From positions 1 to 23,100 of the forward strand of contig CATKXN010000030.1 in the NCBI GenBank assembly GCA_949840605.1: a stretch of DNA of 23,100 nt. Direction: 5' to 3'. Below, in pieces: positions 8,513-16,858 of the stretch; positions within the stretch are counted from its first letter, which is position 1, and every line of letters begins with the position of its first letter. Origin of the DNA: an uncultured Alistipes sp. GTDB lineage: Bacteria; Bacteroidota; Bacteroidia; Bacteroidales; Rikenellaceae. The position numbers and the translations under genes are program-made. A model generated the notes under the pieces. That model made no database searches. It was not told where the DNA came from and worked only from the letters and a program-made list of their open reading frames with translations.

Positions 8513-11500
8513 ATGAAAAAGTATTTGTTGTGGATATGCACGGCGGCGGCTTTGCTGACCGCCGGGGCTTCCTGCTCCGACGACCCGGAAGTCGACAGCG
8601 TCGGCCGGGTGGACATCCAGCAGGAGAGCCTGACCGCTGACGGAGCCGGTGAGGACCTGACTCTCAATGTGACCAGCAACGCCTACTGGCGCATCAGCTT
8701 CACCGATCCCGAGACCGGCGAATCCGTCCGCTGGGTCACGGCCAGCGAGACCAGCGGTATGGGCACGGCCGCCGTGACGCTCAAGGTCGCGCGCAACCGT
8801 TCGACCAGCGGGCGCAGCACCTATATTAATGTAATCACCGAATCGGAGTCCTCCGCGGCCTCGATCCTCCTGTCGCAAGGGGCCGGCACGATCGGCGGCG
8901 GCGACGGGTACGAGTTCCCGATTTACCAGACGTTCGGCATCGACGCCAATAAAGCGCTGGACAATGCCTTTATCGAAGGGGCTGCCTGCTACTTCGACGG
9001 CGGCATGATCCTGCGCCGGACGGGTACGCCGACTGCGTTGGAGTTCAGCACCCAGACCCACACCAATCCCAAGGCCGACTGGTACTTCCAGCGGGGCGTT
9101 GTCATCGGGGAGTGGGAGACCGGCGATGCCCTCCAGCTCGAAATTCCGGTCAAGGAGGAGCTCTCGGGCGACCTGCGCTACTCCTACGGCAGCCGCCGCG
9201 ACGGCACCCAAAAGGCCGGCCATGCGTGGGTCTTCGAGTGGAGCGCCGACGGCGAGAACTGGACGAAGTTCGACGGCACCTGCGCCGGCGGCGTTTCGGA
9301 CGCCGTCTGGAAGACGATCGACTTCACTATTCCGGCCGACAAGAAGATTCCGGCCGGCGGCAAGCTCTGGATTCGCCACCGCTGCACCGACGGCGCCAAG
9401 GCGGCCACTTCGAAAGGGAATGTGGCCTACCAGAGTGCCTTCTGCATCACGAAGGCCCAGGCCGAGCCGACCAAGGTGCCGGAGATGGATAAGGACAAAG
9501 TGGTCTTCTCGACCGGTTTCGACGACGTGATCGACGCCAAGGCCGCCTATATCGACATCCCGCTCGACTTCATGTCGTCGTGGAACGACGGAGCCTATGC
9601 GCTTCCGCGCGAACACTCCGGAATCGTGAACGTGGTTTCCTGCTGGACCCGTCCGGGCTTCCTGCAGGTGGGCCGCGGCGACGAGGCGCTTATCGGCAAT
9701 TACACCCAGGGGGCCTACACGATCAAACTGGCGTCGCGTTTCGAGGCGATGCGCATTTCGAAGAGCGATCTCAAACTCACGTTCCTCGCTTCGGCGATGG
9801 TCGACGCCTACGGCAAGCCGACCGACCCCGGCGTGGTCGTGAAGACCGATGCACAGAGCGGTGCCACGGTCGAGGGCGGCAAGCTCGAGGGCGTGGCTAA
9901 CAACGAGTTCAAGTCCTTTACGGTCTATGTGCGCAATGCGAAGCCCGAGACGGAGATCACCATCACCTCGGCCGACATGACTTCCAGCACGGACGACGTG
10001 CGCTTCTTCCTCGACGACATCGTGCTCGAGGTCGAAGGCGAGCCGCAGCGTCCGAGCGCCGACGATCCCGTGAAAACCGACGTTTCGGCCGTCCGCGCCC
10101 TGAAAGGCGCCGCAGCGGTGACGATCGGCGACAACTATTTTATCCAGGCCCGCGTGGTGGCTGTGGACAACGTTCCGGCCGGCTGTTTCGCCGTGCAGGA
10201 TGCCGATGCCGGCATTTTCGTCAAACTGGCGAACCACGGCCTGGCCGTGGGCGACCAGGTCGAAGTGGTCGTGAAGGATGCCCGGCTCGAGGCCGACGCC
10301 GACGGACTGCTGGTGGTGACGCCGACGGCCGCCGACAAAGTGACCAAGACTGCGGCGCCGGCCGAGATACCTGCCTACAAGCCGGTTTCGGCAGCCGACC
10401 TGAAGGCCGGGACCTGCGAGGCGATGCTCGTCACGCTGCCCGAATCGCAGGTTGTCGATGCCGATCTGTCGAAAACCCTGAGCGGGAACGTCACGCTCGA
10501 ACTGGAAGACAAGACCACCTATACGATGAAGACCTATGCTTCGGCGTCGTTCGCCTCGGCGGCCGTTCCGCAGAAGCGCGGCGCGGTGAAGGGACTGGCC
10601 GGGTCGTCGTTCCTGTTGCCGACCTCCGCGGAGGACCTCGCGGCCATGACCGGAACCCGCTTCGGACAGACGGTCTATGCCATCACGCCGATCTGCGGCA
10701 TGCTCAAAATGCTGCTGGGCGGGGAGGCGCCGTCGGTTTACAATGCGACCTACGATGCTGCGAGCAAGACGCTGAACTATGACAACGGCTGTTCGGTTTA
10801 CAAGGTCGGCAACTCCGATTTGACCACTGCTGAACTGACCTGTAAGGATACTCCCTACGACGGTCGCTTCCAGACTACCGGCTGGGGCGGCGACAACTGG
10901 CAGGACAATGGTCTGGTGTTCAAGATCAAGGCAACGTCGCGCATCGTGGGCAATCTGCGCTTCGGGTTCGGTATGTTCTCGAATAAGAGCGTAAAAGGAT
11001 ATGTGCCCGCAAAGTATAAAATCAGGTGGAGTAACAACAACACCGATTGGTACGATGGTGTGCGTGTATTGGTTGGCCCCTATACGGGCGAAGGCGCCGA
11101 GGTCTTCTCCATTCCGACAGCGGCCAACGGCGGCGGCTACAAGATGGCCTATTTCAATGTGCCGGAAAGCAAGGCTGTAGCCGAGGGTGACTTTATCTAT
11201 GTCAAGATCGTGCAGGCGGACAATACGACAGCCCTTTATCCGGAAACCGGAATCAAGACCGATGCACCGCTCCTGCTCCAGCATGCGTTCTATCTTGCTA
11301 CCCATGAGAAGCGAGCTTATCACACTTCGACGCTGCCGTCGGGCGCGAACGTACTGCTGACCGAAGGCTTTGACGATGCGTTCCTGGGACACGACTATTT
11401 CATTCCGACATGGCAGATGAGTACCGACAAGAATGCTCCTCATGCGTATACTGTTCCGGAGGGTTGGGCTGCTGCGGCTGCTTTCGAACTGCCGGGGTAT

Positions 11501-11884
11501 ATTCGTCTCGGGTCGAATGCTTCCAATGCGGGAAGCATTACCACTCCGGCTCTGGAAGCATTGGGTGAAACGCCTGCTGATATTACGGTCTCTTTCAAGG
11601 TCGCATATCATATGGGCGGCAGCAAGTCTTACCTGCCCGATACGAATACGCTGACCGTAACGGCTGAAGGGGCAGGCACCGCAGCTGACCCCGTTCACCA
11701 GTTGGCTTCGTTGCCGGCGGAATGTAAACCCGCCACCGAAGCGGAGGCCAAAACGATGGAGGATGCTTACTATAAATGGTATCCCGTGACGGTGAAGGTT
11801 TCCGGTGCTACGAAAGATACCAAGATCACGATCGGAGGTACCGGCCGCCGTTACATCGACGACATCGTGATTACGAAGGACTAA
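8513..11884 (+). CDS. Large multidomain surface lipoprotein (BACON, jelly-roll-like, DUF5689-like)
   Basis: The 1123-residue product has a lipoprotein signal peptide ending LTAGASC (Cys21). Residues about 30-122 form a BACON-type domain (LTLNVTSNAYWRISF, WVTASETSGMGTAAVTL). Residues about 135-515 hold two beta-rich modules, the second running from VVFSTGFDDV to FFLDDIVLEVEG. Residues about 520-705 look like DUF5689, an OB-fold-like module (NYFIQARVVAVDNV, CFAVQDADAGIFVKL, GLAVGDQVEVVVKDARL). Residues about 720-1123 repeat the first pair, from VLLTEGFDDA to RRYIDDIVITKD. Such proteins sit on the outer surface and bind glycans or other ligands. No catalytic motif was recognised. It is divergent from susC and 26 nt upstream of the EEP gene, so it probably serves the same locus. 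Base composition drops in the last third. The domain calls are from memory of family patterns. Confidence 0.8.
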   Translation: MKKYLLWICTAAALLTAGASCSDDPEVDSVGRVDIQQESLTADGAGEDLTLNVTSNAYWRISFTDPETGESVRWVTASETSGMGTAAVTLKVARNRSTSGRSTYINVITESESSAASILLSQGAGTIGGGDGYEFPIYQTFGIDANKALDNAFIEGAACYFDGGMILRRTGTPTALEFSTQTHTNPKADWYFQRGVVIGEWETGDALQLEIPVKEELSGDLRYSYGSRRDGTQKAGHAWVFEWSADGENWTKFDGTCAGGVSDAVWKTIDFTIPADKKIPAGGKLWIRHRCTDGAKAATSKGNVAYQSAFCITKAQAEPTKVPEMDKDKVVFSTGFDDVIDAKAAYIDIPLDFMSSWNDGAYALPREHSGIVNVVSCWTRPGFLQVGRGDEALIGNYTQGAYTIKLASRFEAMRISKSDLKLTFLASAMVDAYGKPTDPGVVVKTDAQSGATVEGGKLEGVANNEFKSFTVYVRNAKPETEITITSADMTSSTDDVRFFLDDIVLEVEGEPQRPSADDPVKTDVSAVRALKGAAAVTIGDNYFIQARVVAVDNVPAGCFAVQDADAGIFVKLANHGLAVGDQVEVVVKDARLEADADGLLVVTPTAADKVTKTAAPAEIPAYKPVSAADLKAGTCEAMLVTLPESQVVDADLSKTLSGNVTLELEDKTTYTMKTYASASFASAAVPQKRGAVKGLAGSSFLLPTSAEDLAAMTGTRFGQTVYAITPICGMLKMLLGGEAPSVYNATYDAASKTLNYDNGCSVYKVGNSDLTTAELTCKDTPYDGRFQTTGWGGDNWQDNGLVFKIKATSRIVGNLRFGFGMFSNKSVKGYVPAKYKIRWSNNNTDWYDGVRVLVGPYTGEGAEVFSIPTAANGGGYKMAYFNVPESKAVAEGDFIYVKIVQADNTTALYPETGIKTDAPLLLQHAFYLATHEKRAYHTSTLPSGANVLLTEGFDDAFLGHDYFIPTWQMSTDKNAPHAYTVPEGWAAAAAFELPGYIRLGSNASNAGSITTPALEALGETPADITVSFKVAYHMGGSKSYLPDTNTLTVTAEGAGTAADPVHQLASLPAECKPATEAEAKTMEDAYYKWYPVTVKVSGATKDTKITIGGTGRRYIDDIVITKD

Positions 11885-11910
11885 CCTAATAAATATCTGT
11901 AAAAAAAGCT

Positions 11911-12846
11911 ATGAAAACACTGAAGTATCTGCTTTGTGGAGTTACATTGTGCGCCCTGGCGTGCTCGTCGAGCAAGGATGACGGCCCCGGAACCGGTCCC
12001 GGTAAAAACGAGTCGAATACCTTGAAAATCATGTCTTTCAACGTCCGTTACAACAATTCAAAGGACGAGGGCGACACGAACTGGGAGGTGCGCAAGGGTG
12101 CCGTCGTAAGGATGATCAATACGGTTAAGCCCGATGTGGTCGGCCTGCAGGAACCGCGCGTGGAGCAGCGGACCTATCTGAAAACCAACCTTCCGAACTA
12201 CGGTTATCTGGAAGTTCCCGGAACAGGCTCCGGAACGGGCGGCAACTCCTGCCTGATCTACCGCCTGGACCGCTTTACGAAGGTGGACGACGGTTATTTC
12301 TTCCTCAGCCCGACGCCCGACGAGCCTTCCCGCTGCTGGGACGTGGGCGACTCGCAATGGCGGACTTCGGTGTGGGTTCACCTCAAGGAGAAGGAGACCG
12401 GCAAGGAATTTTTCTTCCTCTCGACGCACATGCCCGTGCGCACCAATTCCAGCCTTCCCAACGAGCCGTATATCCAGGCGCGCATCAACAGCGCCAACCT
12501 CAACGTCGAGCGGATGAAGAAAATCGCCGGCGAGTCGGCGATGTGCTTCATCGTGGGCGACATGAACTGTTCGGAGAAAGTCGCCGACGGATCGGCCAAT
12601 GCCGACGGCGTGCGTGCGCTGAAACCCTACCGGGACTGGATGAAATCGGGCCGCGACATCGCTCCTACGGGGGATGCCTACAGCTTCAACAATTTCGGCA
12701 AGGGAACGGCGGGTCCGAACCGCAATCTCGACCATATCTTCTACCGCAATGTGACGATGGCCATGTCGTTCCGCACGCTGACCGACAACTACGGGGTGAA
12801 GTATGTTTCCGACCACTACCCGATCCTGCTGACGGTGCTGTTCTGA
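11911..12846 (+). CDS. EEP-family (endonuclease/exonuclease/phosphatase) lipoprotein
   Basis: The 311-residue product starts with a lipoprotein signal peptide (TLCALAC, Cys19) and a short Gly/Pro/Asp linker. The rest is one EEP domain with the usual metal and catalytic residues: SFNVRYNN (Asn44), GLQE (Glu81), STHMPV (His173), VGDMNC (Asp217, Asn219), NLDHIFY (Asp274, His275) and SDHYPI (Asp301, His302). All expected residues are present, so it should be an active Mg-dependent phosphodiesterase or phosphatase. The family covers nucleases, sphingomyelinases and inositol phosphatases, and the sequence alone does not decide the substrate. It follows the surface lipoprotein gene by 26 nt and ends at a strong hairpin, giving a two-gene operon. 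It should be anchored in the outer membrane. Confidence 0.9.
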   Translation: MKTLKYLLCGVTLCALACSSSKDDGPGTGPGKNESNTLKIMSFNVRYNNSKDEGDTNWEVRKGAVVRMINTVKPDVVGLQEPRVEQRTYLKTNLPNYGYLEVPGTGSGTGGNSCLIYRLDRFTKVDDGYFFLSPTPDEPSRCWDVGDSQWRTSVWVHLKEKETGKEFFFLSTHMPVRTNSSLPNEPYIQARINSANLNVERMKKIAGESAMCFIVGDMNCSEKVADGSANADGVRALKPYRDWMKSGRDIAPTGDAYSFNNFGKGTAGPNRNLDHIFYRNVTMAMSFRTLTDNYGVKYVSDHYPILLTVLF

Positions 12847-12869
12847 CCCGAAGCACGCATTCAGACGAA

Positions 12870-12901
12870 AACCGCCCCGGCTCTTGCAAGCCGGGGCGGT
12901 T
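12870..12901. terminator. Bidirectional terminator between convergent EEP and pflA genes
   Basis: A perfect 13-bp GC-rich stem (12870-12882 with 12889-12901) has a 6-nt loop. It is flanked by AAAA on the left, which reads as a TTTT run on the minus strand, and by a weaker T-rich stretch (GTGTTTT) on the right. It lies 23 nt past the EEP stop and 19 nt past the pflA stop, so it can serve both converging operons. Confidence 0.85.
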
Positions 12902-12920
12902 CCGTGTTTTCGCGATGCGG

Positions 12921-13646
12921 TCAGTTGACGATGACCGTCGGGAAGTATTCCCGCAGCAGGGCCGCCGCGCGGTCGAGCTGTTCGGGAGAGTTCTCCCGCA
13001 CGTCGCGGAGCTTGTATTCCAGCCCCATCGCCTCGTACTTGTGAACCCCGAGGGTGTGGTAGGGGAGCAGTTCGACCCGCTCCACGGATCGGTAACTCCC
13101 GAGGCGCTCCCCCAGCGTGCGGATGTCGGCCTCGGCATCGCTGTAGCCCGGGACGAGTACATAGCGCAGCCAGAACGGTTTTCCGTGGGCTTCGAGCCAG
13201 GCGGCCGTGCGGAGCGTCTGGGCGTTCTCGCGGCCGGTGAGGGCGCGGTGGCGTTCCGGATCGGCCTGCTTCACGTCCAGCAGCACCAGGTCGACCAGCC
13301 CCAGCAGCTCTTCGACGGCGGGGTTCCACACCCCGCCGTTCGAGTCGATGCAAACGTGGATGCCGGCCTCTTTCAGCGCGCGGACCAGCGGGACGAGCTC
13401 CGCGGCCTGGAAAGTGGGTTCGCCGCCCGAGAAGGTCACGCCGCCGCGTTTGCCGTAAAACGGTTTCTGGTCGACGGCCATGCGCAGAATCTCCGCGGGG
13501 TCGGTCGGCCGGCCCTCCCCGGCCTCGATCGTATCGGGGTTGGCGCAGTAGAGGCAGCGGAAATTGCAGCCTTGCAGGAAAACGACGAGCCGGAGTCCCG
13601 GCCCGTCGAAAGTTCCCATCGATTCGTAGGAGTGAACGCGTATCAT
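12921..13646 (-). CDS. pflA: Pyruvate formate-lyase activating enzyme (radical SAM)
   Basis: The 241-residue protein has the radical-SAM cluster motif CNFRCLYC (Cys27, Cys31, Cys34), the SAM-binding FSGGEPTFQ (about 72-80), IDSNGGVW and LLDVKQAD, and LLPYHTLGVHKYEAMGLEY near the C-terminus, all typical of PflA. It uses reduced flavodoxin or ferredoxin and SAM to place the glycyl radical on PflB. It lies 137 nt downstream of pflB on the same strand, and no convincing promoter was seen in the gap, so co-transcription is likely. The length fits the short form of the family without an extra ferredoxin domain. Start: the ATG at 13644-13646, directly before MIRVHSYESMGTFDGPG, the usual PflA N-terminus. 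Confidence 0.95.
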   Translation of the reverse strand: MIRVHSYESMGTFDGPGLRLVVFLQGCNFRCLYCANPDTIEAGEGRPTDPAEILRMAVDQKPFYGKRGGVTFSGGEPTFQAAELVPLVRALKEAGIHVCIDSNGGVWNPAVEELLGLVDLVLLDVKQADPERHRALTGRENAQTLRTAAWLEAHGKPFWLRYVLVPGYSDAEADIRTLGERLGSYRSVERVELLPYHTLGVHKYEAMGLEYKLRDVRENSPEQLDRAAALLREYFPTVIVN

Positions 13647-13751
13647 TTGCGAAAACGATAAATTCCTATGTTGTTAAGTGCCTGCCACTTCCCGACCTGA
13701 TGCCGTGCCGTCTGCCGGGAGTAGGCAAAGGCATCCGTCGGGTGGTTTTTG

Positions 13752-13775
13752 CTGCTTTTTGCCATCAAAAAGCAG
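13752..13775 (-). other. Stem-loop in the pflB-pflA gap
   Basis: CTGCTTTTT (13752-13760) pairs perfectly with AAAAAGCAG (13767-13775) around a 6-nt loop, 8 nt past the pflB stop. The following minus-strand sequence is A-rich, not T-rich, so it is more likely an mRNA processing or stabilising element than a full terminator. The rest of this 137-nt gap shows nothing clear. Confidence 0.45.
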
Positions 13776-13783
13776 ATAGAAAA

Positions 13784-16012
13784 CTACATCCTCTCGTGAA
13801 AACTGCGGCTGATGACCTCCAGCTGGTGTTCGCGGCTCAGCTTCGTGAAGTTCACGGCGTAGCCCGACACGCGGATCGTCAGCTGCGGATACTTCTCGGG
13901 GTGCTCCATGGCGTCCTCGAGCATCTCGCGGTTCAGCACGTTGACGTTCAGGTGGTGGGCACCCTTCGTGAAATAGCCGTCGAGCATCGTCACGAGGTTG
14001 TCGATGCGCTCCTCGGCCGTCGGGCCGAGCGATTTGGGCACGATCGAGAAGGTGTTCGAAATACCGTCCTGCGAGTCGCGGTAGCGCATCTTGGCCACCG
14101 AGGCGAGCGATGCGATGGCGCCGCTCTTGTCGCGGCCGTGCATCGGGTTGGCTCCCGGGGCGAAGGCCACGCCCTTGAGGCGTCCGTCGGGCGTCGCACC
14201 TGTCTTTTTGCCGTACATCACGTTCGAGGTGATCGTCAGCAGCGACAGCGTCGGGCGGGCGTTCTTGTAGACGGGCAGTTTCTTGAGCTCCTCGCTGAAG
14301 TAGTAGACGAGGTCCACGCCCAGGTGGTCGACGCGGTCGTCGTTGTTGCCGTAGCAGGGGAATTCGCCGTCGATGTCGAACCCTTCGGTGAGTCCCTCGG
14401 CGTTGCGGCGGGCCGTCACCTTGGCGTATTTGATGGCCGAGAGCGAGTCGAGGGCGATCGAAAGACCCGCTACGCCGTAGGCGAGGTTGATGCGGGGATC
14501 GGTGTCGACAAATGCCATCTGGGCCTTCTCGTAGTAGTACTTGTCGTGCATGTAGTGGATGATGTTCATCGCCTCGTTATAGACGCGGGCGATCTCCTTG
14601 AGCACCATCTTGTAGTTGCGCATCACCTCCTCGAAGCGCAGCGGACCCTCCGACAGGGCCGGAATGCCCTTGACCATCAGCGTGCCGGTGTTCTCGCAGC
14701 GTCCGCCGTTGATGGCCAGCAGCAGGGCCTTGGCCAGGTTGGTGCGGGCGCCGAAGAACTGGATCTGGCGGCCGATGTCCTGGAACGAGACGCAGCAGGC
14801 GATGCCGTAGTCGTCCGAGTGGCGGACCTCACGCATCAGGTCGTCGTTCTCGTACTGGATCGAGCTGGTGTCGGCCGAGACCTTGGCGCAGAAATCCTTG
14901 AAACCGGCGGGCAGCTCGGGGCTCCAGAGGATCGTGAGGTTAGGCTCGGGCGAAGGGCCGAGGTTGTAGAGCGTCTGCAGGAAGCGGAACGAGGTCTTCG
15001 TGACCTTCGTGCGGCCGTCGTTGAAGCGTCCGCCGATGGCCTCGGTCACCCACGTCGGGTCGCCGGCGAAGATGTCGTTGTAGGACTGCATGCGCAGGTG
15101 GCGCACCATGCGCAGCTTGATGACGAACTGGTCGATCAACTCCTGGGCGAACGACTCGTCGATCGTGCCGTGCGACAGGTCGTATTCGATGAAGATGTCG
15201 AGGAACGACGAGACGTTGCCCAGCGACATGGCGGCTCCGTCCTGCTCCTTGACGGCAGCCAGATAGGCCATGTAGACCCACTGCACGGCCTCCTGCGCCG
15301 AGTGGGCCGGACGGCTGAGGTCCAGTCCGTAGTATTCGCCCATCGTGCGGATCTCTTTCAGGGCCTTGATCTGCTCCGAAACCTCCTCGCGCAGGCGGAT
15401 GCGGGCGTCGGTCATCGGACCGGTGAGGCTGCGGAGGTCCTGCTGCTTGGCCTCGATCAGGCGGTCGGTGCCGTAGAGGGCCAGACGGCGGTAGTCGCCG
15501 ATGATGCGGCCGCGTGCGTAGTTGTCGGGCAGTCCCGTCAGGAAGCCCAGCGAGCGGAACGAGCGGATCTCTTCGGTGTAGACGTCGAACACGCCGTCGT
15601 TGTGGGTCTTGCGGTAGTGGGTGAAGATGTCGCGGACCTTCTCGTCGACCTCCACGCCATTCTCTTTGCAGGCGCGCGACACGACGTTGATGCCGCCGAA
15701 GGGCTTGATGGCGCGTTTGAGGAGTTCGTCGGTCTGCAGGCCCACGATCAGCTCGTTTTCGCGGTCGATGTAGCCGGCCTTGTGCGAGGTGATGGTCGAG
15801 ACGGTCTTGTTGTCCAGCGAACGGATGCCGTTATGCTGACGTTCCTCTTCGAGAGCTTTGAGACAGAGATTCCAGATGTGTTTCGTGCGCTCGGTCGGTC
15901 CCTGGAGGAACGAGGCGTCGCCCAGGTAGGGAGTGATGTTCGTCTGCACGAAGCTCGTCACGTTGATTTCCTTGCTCCAAAGCCCGTCGATAAAGGTTTT
16001 GTTCAGTTCCAT
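13784..16012 (-). CDS. pflB: Formate C-acetyltransferase (pyruvate formate-lyase)
   Basis: The 742-residue enzyme converts pyruvate and CoA to acetyl-CoA and formate without oxygen. The paired active-site cysteines are in [11 protein letters not shown] (Cys406, Cys407). The glycyl-radical site is in [10 protein letters not shown] near the C-terminus (Gly717), and the tail ends ISRSFHERM. The length is close to the E. coli enzyme (about 760). The start is the ATG at 16010-16012, about 40 nt past a predicted transcription start. The activase gene follows downstream. The product is cytoplasmic and central to mixed-acid fermentation in anaerobic Bacteroidales. All key residues are present. Confidence 0.97.
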   Translation of the reverse strand: MELNKTFIDGLWSKEINVTSFVQTNITPYLGDASFLQGPTERTKHIWNLCLKALEEERQHNGIRSLDNKTVSTITSHKAGYIDRENELIVGLQTDELLKRAIKPFGGINVVSRACKENGVEVDEKVRDIFTHYRKTHNDGVFDVYTEEIRSFRSLGFLTGLPDNYARGRIIGDYRRLALYGTDRLIEAKQQDLRSLTGPMTDARIRLREEVSEQIKALKEIRTMGEYYGLDLSRPAHSAQEAVQWVYMAYLAAVKEQDGAAMSLGNVSSFLDIFIEYDLSHGTIDESFAQELIDQFVIKLRMVRHLRMQSYNDIFAGDPTWVTEAIGGRFNDGRTKVTKTSFRFLQTLYNLGPSPEPNLTILWSPELPAGFKDFCAKVSADTSSIQYENDDLMREVRHSDDYGIACCVSFQDIGRQIQFFGARTNLAKALLLAINGGRCENTGTLMVKGIPALSEGPLRFEEVMRNYKMVLKEIARVYNEAMNIIHYMHDKYYYEKAQMAFVDTDPRINLAYGVAGLSIALDSLSAIKYAKVTARRNAEGLTEGFDIDGEFPCYGNNDDRVDHLGVDLVYYFSEELKKLPVYKNARPTLSLLTITSNVMYGKKTGATPDGRLKGVAFAPGANPMHGRDKSGAIASLASVAKMRYRDSQDGISNTFSIVPKSLGPTAEERIDNLVTMLDGYFTKGAHHLNVNVLNREMLEDAMEHPEKYPQLTIRVSGYAVNFTKLSREHQLEVISRSFHERM

Positions 16013-16059
16013 AGCTTGTTATTGTTCGATTTGAGATTGAAATTGTCGCTTTTCGGTCG

Positions 16060-16091
16060 CAAAGATATGTTATTTTTTTCACAAGAACGAA
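16060..16091 (-). promoter_or_regulatory. Promoter of pflB
   Basis: On the minus strand TATCTTTG (16060-16067) fits the -7 consensus exactly. TTCG (16088-16091), one mismatch from TTTG, lies 20 nt upstream. The predicted start near 16053 gives a leader of about 40 nt. Confidence 0.7.
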
Positions 16092-16125
16092 CGAGCGCTT
16101 ACATTTTCTTAAAATTTTTGAAAAA

Positions 16126-16163
16126 ATACCTACGGTCAGGTATCCCGAACGTCCGGATTCGGG
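16126..16163. repeat. Two short inverted repeats upstream of the pflB promoter
   Basis: ATACCT/AGGTAT (16126-16131 with 16138-16143) and CCCGAA/TTCGGG (16144-16149 with 16158-16163) lie back to back about 35-70 nt upstream of the pflB -33 element. They could be activator sites or an old terminator. Each arm is only 6 bp, so chance is possible. Confidence 0.35.
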
Positions 16164-16270
16164 GCTGATCGTTATTTCGGACGTTTCGGCTCTGATTTTG
16201 CACTCTCGCATCTGCCGTGTCCGCCCGGCTAAGAGCCGGGTTTCAGGGGGCGACGTCAGGTTGGAGTGGT

Positions 16271-16288
16271 GGTCAAATTTATTTGACC
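16271..16288. promoter_or_regulatory. Perfect palindrome (candidate operator)
   Basis: GGTCAAAT TT ATTTGACC is an 8-bp perfect inverted repeat with a 2-nt centre. Its right half contains the TTTG (16282-16285) that serves as the -33 element of a rightward promoter, so a bound protein would block or alter that promoter. The regulator is unknown. Confidence 0.5.
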
Positions 16289-16313
16289 GTGCCCTCGCTT
16301 ATTCGTATCTTTG
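16282..16313 (+). promoter_or_regulatory. Upstream promoter (P1) of the DUF2721 gene
   Basis: TTTG (16282-16285), 20 nt, then TATCTTTG (16306-16313): an exact match to the Bacteroidota consensus and spacing. It would give a leader of about 90 nt that includes the inverted repeat at 16338-16367. Confidence 0.6.
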
Positions 16314-16390
16314 GCTTCGCCTTAGATACTCCGCCTCGGAAAAAATGCAAGCAAGCTTGCTTTTTCCTCTCGGCTTATTCGTATCTTTGG
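16297..16390 (+). repeat. Duplicated promoter segment flanking an inverted repeat
   Basis: The 18-nt sequence GCTTATTCGTATCTTTGG occurs at 16297-16314 and again at 16373-16390. Between the copies lies an interrupted inverted repeat (about 16338-16367) centred on the perfect 14-bp palindrome AAGCAAGCTTGCTT (16349-16362). Both copies hold a -7 element TATCTTTG. The arrangement looks like a dispersed intergenic repeat carrying a promoter, but other copies cannot be seen from here. Confidence 0.55.
16382..16389 (+). promoter_or_regulatory. Proximal -7 element (P2) of the DUF2721 gene
   Basis: TATCTTTG lies 21 nt before the ATG at 16411, but the sequence upstream offers only a weak -33 match (TTGC at 21 nt spacing). 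The leader would be only about 15 nt. Confidence 0.45.
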
Positions 16391-16410
16391 ACCGTAAAAT
16401 CCCGACGACG

Positions 16411-16806
16411 ATGGAAGAATTGACTTTGACGACCCCCGCCCTGCTGTTCTCGGCCGTGTCGCTGATCCTGCTGGCCTATACCAACCGCTTTCTCTCCTAT
16501 GCGCAGCTGGTGCGCACGCTCAAGGAGCAGCATTTGCAGCACCCCTCGAAAGTGACGCGCGCGCAGATCGACAACCTCCGCCGGCGGCTCCACCTCACGC
16601 GCTCGATGCAGGCGCTGGGCGTTTCGAGCCTGTTCCTCTGCGTGGTGACGATGTTTCTGATCTACGTGGGGCTGCTGATGCTTTCGGCCTACGTCTTCGG
16701 GGCGGCCCTGCTGCTGCTGATCGCCTCGCTGGGCGTCTCGATTTGGGAGATTCAGATCTCCGTCCGGGCGCTCGACATTCACCTGAAAGATATGGAGTCC
16801 GCTTAA
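16411..16806 (+). CDS. DUF2721-family small membrane protein
   Basis: This 131-residue protein has a hydrophobic N-terminal segment (about 8-25), a basic amphipathic stretch (about 30-65, QIDNLRRRLHLTRSMQALG) and two further hydrophobic segments (about 70-112), then a charged tail IHLKDMESA. The pattern and wording (TNRFLSYAQLVRTLK, SIWEIQISVRALDIHL) match the DUF2721 family of Bacteroidota inner-membrane proteins, whose function is unknown. The frame is open upstream to 16198, but the ATG at 16411 gives the family N-terminus and follows a promoter element. The gene stands alone, converging on the phosphate transporter gene. Confidence 0.82.
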   Translation: MEELTLTTPALLFSAVSLILLAYTNRFLSYAQLVRTLKEQHLQHPSKVTRAQIDNLRRRLHLTRSMQALGVSSLFLCVVTMFLIYVGLLMLSAYVFGAALLLLIASLGVSIWEIQISVRALDIHLKDMESA

Positions 16807-16817
16807 AAGCGGATTTT
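16798..16817 (+). terminator. Terminator overlapping the DUF2721 stop codon
   Basis: TCCGCTT (16798-16804) pairs with AAGCGGA (16807-16813), followed by TTTT. The TAA stop (16804-16806) lies at the stem edge and loop. It is short but has the usual layout of a Rho-independent terminator for the rightward gene. Confidence 0.6.
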
Positions 16818-16858
16818 GGAGGAGTTTTCCCGATTCTGTTACGCGGTGTTTTTTGAAG

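Noticed and set aside
8270..11698. Long minus-strand open frame joined to the start of susC, antisense to the surface lipoprotein gene.
   Set aside because: It is a codon-bias shadow of a real lipoprotein gene. susC has its own ATG, signal peptide and promoter at 8267-8385.
13700..16168. Plus-strand open frame of 822 codons.
   Set aside because: It is fully antisense to pflB, whose catalytic motifs are intact.
16198..16410. N-terminal extension of the DUF2721 protein by 71 residues.
   Set aside because: It would translate the promoter and repeat region. The ATG at 16411 gives the family N-terminus.
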